Shown here: positions 1 to 5,212 of the stretch, one piece after another
How positions within the stretch are numbered: position 1 is the stretch's first letter
Layout of the letters: each line of letters starts with the position of its first letter
Source of the DNA: Lichenicola sp964242425
Lineage (GTDB): Bacteria; Pseudomonadota; Alphaproteobacteria; Acetobacterales; Acetobacteraceae
Reading direction: 5' to 3'
DNA length: 15,490 bases
Assembly: GCA_964242425.1 (NCBI GenBank)
Contig: CAXTCK010000071.1
Location: forward strand, 1 to 15,490
Notes under the pieces: model-generated
Seen by the model: the letters and a program-made list of their open reading frames with translations, nothing else
Databases searched by the model: none
What the model was told of the DNA's origin: nothing
Program-made: the position numbers and the translations under genes

Positions 1-850
1 GGCGGGTCCAGCCGCGGTCGGCGGCGCGGCCGGCCAGGGGGGCGGACACCGCGCCGGCGACGCCCACCAGGGCGAACACGGCGATGCCGGTCTGCGACAG
101 GTGGAAGGTGTGGGCCAGGAGCAGCGGCACCGTGGTCCAGAACAGGCTGAAGGCCCCGAACAGGAAGACGTGGTAGCAGGCGCGCCGGCGCAGCACCGGC
201 GTGTCGCGGACCAGGCTGGCCATGGACGCCAGCAGGACCGGATAGGACAGGCCGGGCGGCGGCTGGCGGCGCGGCAGGGCCAGGCTCAGCACCAGCGCAA
301 GCGCGACCATGACCGCGGCGGAAACCCCGAACACCGCATGCCAGCCAAACAGGTCGTCCAGCACGCTCGACGCCGGGCGGGACAGCATGATGCCCAGCAT
401 CAGCCCGCTCATGACGTTGCCGACCACGCGGCCGCGCGTGGCCTCCGGCGCGAGGTGGGCGGCATAGGGCACCAGCACCTGCACCGCGACCGAGCCGAGG
501 CCGATGAACAGGGAGGCCAGCAGGAACGGTGTCGCCGCGTTCGACAGGGCGGCCGCCAGAAGGGCGAGCGTGGCCACGAACAGGATCGCCAGCACGAGGC
601 GCCGGGTTTCGACCAGGTCACCCAGCGGCACCACCAGAAGCAGGCCGACGCCGTAGCCGATCTGGCTCATGGTCACGATCAGCCCGGCCGAGCCCGCAGA
701 CAGGCCGATCGCGGCGGCGATGGGGCCGACCAGGGGCTGGGCGTAGTAGATGTTGGCGACGATCAGCCCGCAGGCGGTGGCCAGGAGCAGGGCGAGCCAG
801 CGCGGCACGCCCTGCGCGGCGTCGATGGTTGAAACGGCATGATGGCTCAT
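1..850 (-). CDS. MFS transporter, N-terminal 283 residues (cut by left edge)
   Basis: This is an inner-membrane transporter of the major facilitator superfamily, probably a drug/metabolite efflux pump; the substrate cannot be read from the sequence. The minus-strand frame is open from position 850 to the window edge. It encodes successive hydrophobic helices starting near residue 17, with the sequence NIYYAQPLVGPIAA at residues 33-46. A loop at about residues 77-85 (GDLVETRRL) matches the MFS motif A position between helices 2 and 3. About eight helices are visible, so roughly a third of a usual 390-400-residue protein is missing beyond the edge. The start is uncertain: an ATG at 850 is used here, but an in-frame ATG at 886 adds 12 basic residues, and neither has a clear Shine-Dalgarno site. 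The gene diverges from the small lipoprotein gene across a 307-base gap. MFS membership is secure; specificity is unknown. Confidence 0.88.
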   Translation of the reverse strand, partial: MSHHAVSTIDAAQGVPRWLALLLATACGLIVANIYYAQPLVGPIAAAIGLSAGSAGLIVTMSQIGYGVGLLLVVPLGDLVETRRLVLAILFVATLALLAAALSNAATPFLLASLFIGLGSVAVQVLVPYAAHLAPEATRGRVVGNVMSGLMLGIMLSRPASSVLDDLFGWHAVFGVSAAVMVALALVLSLALPRRQPPPGLSYPVLLASMASLVRDTPVLRRRACYHVFLFGAFSLFWTTVPLLLAHTFHLSQTGIAVFALVGVAGAVSAPLAGRAADRGWTR

Positions 851-1157
851 CCGTCGGCGCGCCTGTGGGCGGACACGTCGTGGCATGGGGTCGGCAAGGG
901 CAGGTTCCCGGTCAGCTTGCGGCGTTCATCAGGTGGTGCCGTCGTGCGGCATGACCTGGCCGCGGATGGCGTGCCGGGAGGTGCGAAGCGAACCGGTGGC
1001 CGGCGTGGCGCACCCGCGGGCGACGGGTCGGTGGCGTAGCGAGAGCATTCAAACGAGGCGTGGCCAACGAGCGGCAGGCCGTCGGGGTCACGGCGGCAAC
1101 CGCAGCGTCGGCGGAAACGTTTGGCAACCGGATCATGCCTTCGAAGGAGTGACGCGA
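851..1157. other. 307-base divergent intergenic region, no gene supported
   Basis: This gap separates the MFS gene (minus) from the lipoprotein gene (plus), so promoters for both should lie here. I see no convincing -35/-10 pair, RNA gene or long inverted repeat. Open frames cross it on both strands, but they are arginine- and glycine-rich shadows of GC-rich DNA with no recognisable protein features. Confidence 0.5.
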
Positions 1158-1319
1158 ATGAATGGATGTTTGCGCAGGTCGCTTGCCGCAGCATTGCTGC
1201 TGGCCCTGGCCGGCTGCGGGGCGGTAGGCGACATCGACACCGGGGCGATGCAGACCACCAACCGCGCGGTCGGAGCGCCGCTCAACGGGCCGGGCAACCC
1301 GCCCTCGCCGCATCCATAG
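1158..1319 (+). CDS. Small predicted lipoprotein, 53 residues
   Basis: This is a short envelope lipoprotein of unknown role. The start ATG has a good ribosome binding site (GAAGGAG ending 8 bases upstream). The product begins with a classical lipoprotein signal: MNGCLRRS, a hydrophobic stretch AAALLLALAG, then Cys20 in the lipobox LAGC. Signal peptidase II would therefore leave a mature peptide of about 34 residues anchored by Cys20. The residue after the cysteine is Gly, not Asp, so outer-membrane sorting is possible under the E. coli rule, which may not hold here. The mature part is polar and ends in a Pro/Gly-rich tail (NGPGNPPSPHP). It resembles entericidin-type peptides only in size and signal, not in the mature sequence. 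It stands alone on the plus strand and is followed at once by a terminator-like hairpin. The coding call is good; the function is unknown. Confidence 0.72.
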   Translation: MNGCLRRSLAAALLLALAGCGAVGDIDTGAMQTTNRAVGAPLNGPGNPPSPHP

Positions 1320-1321
1320 GG

Positions 1322-1351
1322 CCGCCCGGTCCGGAAGCGGGACCAGGGCGG
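1322..1351. terminator. Hairpin between converging genes, likely bidirectional terminator
   Basis: The left arm CCGCCCGGTCC (1322-1332) pairs with GGACC (1340-1344) and GGGCGG (1346-1351). This gives an 11-bp GC-rich stem with one bulged A at 1345 and a 7-base loop. It begins 3 bases after the lipoprotein stop and faces the end of the minus-strand gene at 1387. There is no T-run, which is common in high-GC genomes, so termination is inferred from the structure and position. Confidence 0.55.
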
Positions 1352-1386
1352 ATACGGGGCGGCGGCAAGGCCGCGCGTCGTTACGG

Positions 1387-1632
1387 CTACTTGTTGGTGC
1401 GGCCCAGCTTGCCCGACGCGACCCCACCGCTGCGGTCGACGTCGTTCGCCACGTCGCCTTCGGCCGTGTTGTCGGCCTCGATGGTTTCCGGGTCGACCCC
1501 GGTGGCGGCGAAGGCGCCCTTGGACGCGCCGATGCCAGGATTGCGCTCCAGGTCGTTGGGGGGACGCGGGGTGTCTGCGCCGAGGTCGTCCGGGCCTGCG
1601 GGCGGGGTCTTGGGATGCTTCGATGATGTCAC
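1387..1632 (-). CDS. Small acidic, probably disordered protein, 81 residues
   Basis: I do not recognise this as a named family. With the chosen GTG start at 1632 the product is an 81-residue hydrophilic protein beginning MTSSKHPKTPPAGPDD. It has no signal peptide, no membrane segment and hardly any bulky hydrophobic residues. It is rich in Pro, Gly, Asp, Asn and Glu, which suggests an intrinsically disordered chain. Segments that look conserved in style are NPGIGASKGAFAATGVDPE and EADNTAEGDVANDVD in the middle and a GRTNK tail. The GTG was preferred over an in-frame ATG at 1671 because a strong AGGAG lies 7 bases upstream of the GTG. It reads in the same direction as the FAH-family gene 141 bases upstream, but hairpins in between argue for separate transcription. 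Cytoplasmic location is inferred from the missing signal. Confidence 0.65.
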   Translation of the reverse strand: MTSSKHPKTPPAGPDDLGADTPRPPNDLERNPGIGASKGAFAATGVDPETIEADNTAEGDVANDVDRSGGVASGKLGRTNK

Positions 1633-1639
1633 GAACAAG

Positions 1640-1644
1640 CTCCT
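1640..1644 (-). promoter_or_regulatory. Ribosome binding site deciding the GTG start at 1632
   Basis: On the minus strand AGGAG (plus-strand CTCCT) is followed by 7 bases and then GTG at 1632-1630. The alternative ATG at 1671 has no comparable site, so this element fixes the shorter, 81-residue product. Confidence 0.6.
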
Positions 1645-1745
1645 GTCGAGCCACCCTGTCGATCGCGGCATCGCCGCGTGGTGGCGGGGTGGAACGCGTC
1701 ACAGTGCCGGAAGTGCCCGGGGTCCGGCCGACGATGCCGCACGTC

Positions 1746-1764
1746 GCCGTGTGCGCAACACGGC
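1746..1764 (-). terminator. Hairpin downstream of the FAH-family gene
   Basis: Arms GCCGTGT (1746-1752) and ACACGGC (1758-1764) form a perfect 7-bp stem with a 5-base loop. It starts 9 bases past the stop codon of the minus-strand hydrolase gene. No T-run follows, so intrinsic termination is inferred from the position only. Confidence 0.45.
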
Positions 1765-1773
1765 TGGGTCGCG

Positions 1774-2706
1774 TCAGGTCAGCCGGAAGCGGAGCTCGCC
1801 CAGGCCTTCCAGGCTGGACACCACCTCGTCGCCGCTCTTCAGCCAGCGGCGCTGCTCCGGCGGCGCCTTTTCGCCGAGGATCACCCCCTGCGGCGTCCCG
1901 GTGAACAGGATATCGCCCGGCTGGAGGGTCATGATGCCGGCGCAGAACGCGATCAGGGCACGGCAGTCGAAGATCATGTCCCGGGTGGTCCAGTCCTGCC
2001 TGAGTTCCCCGTTGACGCGCGTCTGCAGGCGCAGGGCGTTCGGGTCGGGGACGCGGTCGCGCGTGACGAGCCAGGGCCCGAGCGGCGCGAAGCCGTCGGA
2101 GGTCTTGCCGGCCAGGAACTGCGTGGTCGCCATCTGCATGCCGCGCGCGCTGAAATCGTGGCCGGTGGCGTAGCCGGCGACGAAGTCGAGCGCCTCGGCC
2201 GGCCGCACGTCGCGGCACTGCCGCCCGATCAGCACCACCAGCTCGGTTTCGAAGTCGAACCGGTCGTCGATCGCGGTGGGCAGGTGGATCGTGCCCTCGT
2301 GATGGTTCAGCGCGTTGGCAAACTTGGAGAACAGCGGCGGCTGCCGGGGGATCGGCGTGCCGGTTTCCGCCGCGTGCTCGCGGTAGTTGAAGCCGACGCA
2401 GATGATCTTGCCCGGACGGGTCACCAGCGGCGCGAAGCGGAGCTCGGCCGCCGGAACCAGGATCGCGCGGGCCGGGTCGCGCAGAACGGCGTCGCGCACG
2501 GCGCGGACCTGCGGGCCGAGCCCGTTCTGCAGCAGGTCGTCGACGTCCGAGGGTGCCGGCAGCCCGCAGGCTCGCGCGGTGGCGCCGACGTCGAGCATCC
2601 CGTCCGGGGTTTCCAGGCCGAGGGCGTTGCCATCCCGGAGGCGAAGGTTGGCGATCCTCGCGCCGAGGCTGGAGATGTCCTGGAAGTCCTGGTGGGGGAT
2701 GGGCAT
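1774..2706 (-). CDS. Fumarylacetoacetate hydrolase family protein, 310 residues
   Basis: This is a cytosolic metal-dependent enzyme of the FAH superfamily, which cleaves C-C bonds or hydrates/decarboxylates acylpyruvate-type substrates. Family features are clear. There is an N-terminal cap region (1-95), then the catalytic domain with CVGFNYREHAAE (103-114) and the metal ligands Glu153 and Glu155 in DFETELVV and Asp184 in GHDFSARG. Lys201 lies in LAGKTSDGFAPLGPW, and GDILFTGTPQGV is at 264-275. The length is typical of bacterial 2-hydroxyhepta-2,4-diene-1,7-dioate isomerase or didehydro-deoxy-rhamnonate hydrolase-like members (about 280-310). The ATG at 2706 is chosen because AGGA lies about 9 bases upstream and the reading frame before it looks non-coding. 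No neighbouring catabolic genes are present to tell the substrate, so annotation should stay at family level. Confidence 0.9.
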   Translation of the reverse strand: MPIPHQDFQDISSLGARIANLRLRDGNALGLETPDGMLDVGATARACGLPAPSDVDDLLQNGLGPQVRAVRDAVLRDPARAILVPAAELRFAPLVTRPGKIICVGFNYREHAAETGTPIPRQPPLFSKFANALNHHEGTIHLPTAIDDRFDFETELVVLIGRQCRDVRPAEALDFVAGYATGHDFSARGMQMATTQFLAGKTSDGFAPLGPWLVTRDRVPDPNALRLQTRVNGELRQDWTTRDMIFDCRALIAFCAGIMTLQPGDILFTGTPQGVILGEKAPPEQRRWLKSGDEVVSSLEGLGELRFRLT

Positions 2707-2757
2707 CGAGGTGGTCCTGTTCCGGTCCCGCCGGGCTGCAACGCCGGCTGCTCGCCG

Positions 2758-2794
2758 TTCGTTCGCCCCCTTCGTTCGCCCCCGTTCGTTCGCC
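2758..2794. repeat. Tandem array of a 13-bp unit (2.8 copies)
   Basis: The unit TTCGTTCGCCCCC occurs at 2758-2770 and 2771-2783, with a third truncated copy at 2785-2794 after one extra G. It lies in the 155-base gap between the beta-helix stop and the hydrolase start, on the 5' side of the hydrolase message. Its function is unknown; it could be slippage-prone DNA or a spacer. Confidence 0.6.
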
Positions 2795-2820
2795 GTGTCC
2801 CGCCGCGGGACAGGACGGGC

Positions 2821-2850
2821 CGAGGCCCCGGGAGAGTTCCCGGGACCTCG
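2821..2850 (-). terminator. Strong hairpin after the beta-helix gene, likely terminator
   Basis: The arms CGAGGCCCCGGGA (2821-2833) and TCCCGGGACCTCG (2838-2850) pair over 13 bp with a single G-U/C-A type mismatch and a 4-base loop. The hairpin begins 11 bases after the minus-strand stop at 2862. A second smaller stem follows: TGTCCCG at 2796-2802 with CGGGACA at 2806-2812. There is no U-tract. The position fits termination of the beta-helix transcript before the hydrolase gene. Confidence 0.6.
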
Positions 2851-2861
2851 TCGCCTGCGTC

Positions 2862-5063
2862 CTACCAGCGGGTCCAGAGGCTGCGGTCGTTGTCGTAGAC
2901 GAAGGTGACCGGCGTGGTGGGCGCGATGCCGGCCGGGGCGCCAAGCACCGTGGCGGTGGTGCCGGAGGTGGAGGTGCCGCCGTTCACGGTCAGCGCGGTT
3001 ATGGCGCATTCGGAGGTGAGGTGGAAGGTCTGCTTGGGCCGCGGGTTGGCCGGCAGCACCTCCGTGAGGGTGGCGAGCGTGGTGGAGGTGGAAGCGCAGA
3101 CCAGGATCTGGCCGCCGGTGTAGTCGGTGCCGGTGATGGTGGCGCCGGCGGTGGCGCCGGCGGCGACGGGCGAGCTGTCGACGATGCCGCCGTTGGTCAC
3201 CAGCCCGCCCTTGCAGGTCAGGTTCAGGGTGCCCTGGCCCATCACGCCCTGCGTGCCGCCGGAGCTGCCGAGGCGGCAGTCGTAGTCGGTCAGGCCGAGA
3301 AAGCTGCCGGTGGGGGACGCGGTGCTGTGGAAGTCGATGGTGCCGGCAAAGCCGGGGCCGACGCCGGGAACGGTCACGCCCGGCATGCCGAGCTCGAAGC
3401 CGGCGGCGAAGTACTGGCCGTAGGAGCCGTGGATGACGCTGTCATGGCCGGCATCGGCGTAGAGAACGTTGTCCGTGGTGACGATGTTCTCGAAGTGCGG
3501 GTTGAAGCGGACGTCCGCGCCCGTGTAGGTGTTCTGGAAGCAGCTGGTGCTGCGGTTGTTGCTGGTGTTGGGCGCGCACTCGTCGTTGGTGACCAGCACG
3601 TTGGGGCCTTGGGCGGAGAATCCGTAGTCGGAGCCTGCGACGGAAACGTTGCCGACGATGGAGGGCAGCCCGTCGTACACCCCGGACCCGTTGGCGCCCT
3701 GGTTGAGGATCAGGCCGTAGGCGTTGAAGGTGGTGGCGCCGCTGCCCTGGTACCCGGCCCCGGGTGCTGTGATGGTGTCGCCGTTGACGTTCACCCAGTC
3801 CACGCCGTCCAGCCACTCGCCGTACCAGTTCGTACCGGCAACGTTGTTGTTGGAATAATAGAAGTTGCCTTGGCTGAACACGGTGCCGATGTTGGACACG
3901 TGCACGTTGGCGACCGAGGCGCCGCCGGAGGCCGCGTGGACCGACAGCGAGCCGTTCACCTGGCCGACACCGGACAGCCAGGTGATGCCGGTCGCCACCT
4001 CGACCCAGAACGGGCGCTCCAGCCAGACCGCCTGGATCGCGCGTCCGCTGATGTCGAAGAAGGCGCTGCCGCCGTAGGAGGTGCAGTCCTGGCAGATGAT
4101 GTTGCCGTGGCCGGTGCCGCTGGTGGGCGAATCGCTGACGATCTGGAAGCCGGCGGTCTTGCTTTCGCGCAGGTCGACCGCGATCGCGCGGTTGATGTAG
4201 AGGAAGTCGGGATCGGTGAAGCGCAGGCCGACGGCCCAGGCCTGGGTGCCGCCGCTCCAGCCGGCGCGGTTGGTGAAGGCGACGTCCTCGATCACCTGGG
4301 TCGGCGCCACGTTGGACAGCACCAGCGGGATCGCCTTGATGTTGAGTGCCACGCCGGTGTTGCTCGCACCCGAATAGGCGGTGGAGAACTTGATCCCCTT
4401 GATGAACAGCGCCTGGCCCGAATAGGTGCTGCCGCTGTGCGCGATGTCGTTGCCGTTGGCGTTGGGCGCGAAGGTGATGTCGAGCCCGTCGCCGGCGGAG
4501 GTCCACACCAGCTCGGTGTGCGACGTGCCCTCGCCGACAAGGGCGAAGCCGGAATTGGTCAGCATGTTGGCGGTGAGCGTGGCGCTGAGCATGCAGGCGC
4601 CCGACGGCACCACGATGCGCACGCTGCCGTTCCTGTTGACGCCGACGCCGACGATGCCGGCGAACTGCGCAGCGCTGCCGCCGGTCGGCAACTGGCCGGT
4701 GGCGATCGCGATCGCCGCCTTGAAGGCGGCGGTGTCGTCGGTGCTGCCGTCGCACTTGGCGCCGTAGTCGCGCACGTTCAGGCTGTCCGAGAAGCGCGCT
4801 GCGAGCGAGCGCGACGCGAGCGCCAGGGACGGCAGCGGCGCTGCAGCGGCGAGCTGCGACGCTGGCAGGGCGGCGGCGGCTTGCGAGGCGATGGCGGACA
4901 GGCTGGTGCCGCCGACGGTGGCGGCACCGTTGAGGCTTTGTATGCTGAGGTTGCGCGCGGACACGTCGCCCGCGCGGTTGAACACCGGCTGGGCCCTGGC
5001 AGCATTTGGCAGCACGGCGGTTGTTATCGAGGCGACTGCAAGCATGATTGGCAAACGCGTCAT
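2862..5063 (-). CDS. Exported right-handed beta-helix (pectate lyase superfamily-like) protein, 733 residues
   Basis: This is a secreted or surface protein with a predicted parallel beta-helix fold. Residues 1-24 form a Sec signal peptide (MTRLPIMLAVASITTAVLPN, cleavage after ARA24). Residues 30-92 are an Ala/Ser/Leu-rich linker reminiscent of tail-fibre stalks. The hallmark entry motif of the Pectate_lyase_3/GH28-related fold, NVRDYGAKCDGSTDDTAAF, lies at 96-114. It is followed by about 500 residues of Gly/Asn/Thr/Val-rich short strands. A small C-terminal module (about 640-733) ends in FVYDNDRSLWTRW. The fold is used by polysaccharide lyases, hydrolases and phage tail spikes; I cannot identify catalytic residues, so binding or cleavage of a polysaccharide is inference. 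The start has GGAG five bases before the ATG. It lies 149 bases downstream of the 818-residue gene on the same strand and is followed by a strong hairpin. Confidence 0.82.
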   Translation of the reverse strand: MTRLPIMLAVASITTAVLPNAARAQPVFNRAGDVSARNLSIQSLNGAATVGGTSLSAIASQAAAALPASQLAAAAPLPSLALASRSLAARFSDSLNVRDYGAKCDGSTDDTAAFKAAIAIATGQLPTGGSAAQFAGIVGVGVNRNGSVRIVVPSGACMLSATLTANMLTNSGFALVGEGTSHTELVWTSAGDGLDITFAPNANGNDIAHSGSTYSGQALFIKGIKFSTAYSGASNTGVALNIKAIPLVLSNVAPTQVIEDVAFTNRAGWSGGTQAWAVGLRFTDPDFLYINRAIAVDLRESKTAGFQIVSDSPTSGTGHGNIICQDCTSYGGSAFFDISGRAIQAVWLERPFWVEVATGITWLSGVGQVNGSLSVHAASGGASVANVHVSNIGTVFSQGNFYYSNNNVAGTNWYGEWLDGVDWVNVNGDTITAPGAGYQGSGATTFNAYGLILNQGANGSGVYDGLPSIVGNVSVAGSDYGFSAQGPNVLVTNDECAPNTSNNRSTSCFQNTYTGADVRFNPHFENIVTTDNVLYADAGHDSVIHGSYGQYFAAGFELGMPGVTVPGVGPGFAGTIDFHSTASPTGSFLGLTDYDCRLGSSGGTQGVMGQGTLNLTCKGGLVTNGGIVDSSPVAAGATAGATITGTDYTGGQILVCASTSTTLATLTEVLPANPRPKQTFHLTSECAITALTVNGGTSTSGTTATVLGAPAGIAPTTPVTFVYDNDRSLWTRW

Positions 5064-5212
5064 GGGATCTCCACTCTGACGACCGGGTTTGACCGGTTGT
5101 GGCTCCATGATACGTTGGCTCAATACGGGTACGAAAAGAATTGCGCGCCGCGTGCCGTTTGTCGCGGATGCTGCTGCCCCATGGCACGATGCGGGAAACG
5201 CGGTGTCGGTGC
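5064..5212 (-). promoter_or_regulatory. Leader/possible promoter region of the beta-helix gene
   Basis: This 149-base gap is visibly less GC-rich than its surroundings, especially 5085-5145. It probably carries the promoter and leader of the beta-helix gene. A TATCAT hexamer lies about 45 bases before the start, but no good -35 matches it. An inverted repeat ACCGG (5082-5086) / CCGGT (5093-5097) lies just upstream of the ribosome binding site and could be an operator or chance. Confidence 0.3.

Noticed and set aside
851..1157. Small open frames in the MFS-lipoprotein gap (for example 839-1039 plus)
   Set aside because: They have no ribosome binding site, no recognisable protein character and the composition of non-coding GC-rich DNA.
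1664..1678. Hairpin CGCGGC/GCCGCG upstream of the 81-residue gene as a riboswitch or attenuator
   Set aside because: The 6-bp stem is small and such inverted repeats are common by chance at this GC content; no conserved riboswitch core or poly-T was seen.
2758..2794. CRISPR-like repeat
   Set aside because: The units are contiguous, 13 bp long and have no spacers; the same holds for 7681-7712. No cas gene is present.
1133..2944. 603-codon minus-strand frame crossing several genes
   Set aside because: It is a Pro/Arg-rich shadow that overlaps the hydrolase gene (same strand, other frame) and two small genes; it has no start signal or family signature.
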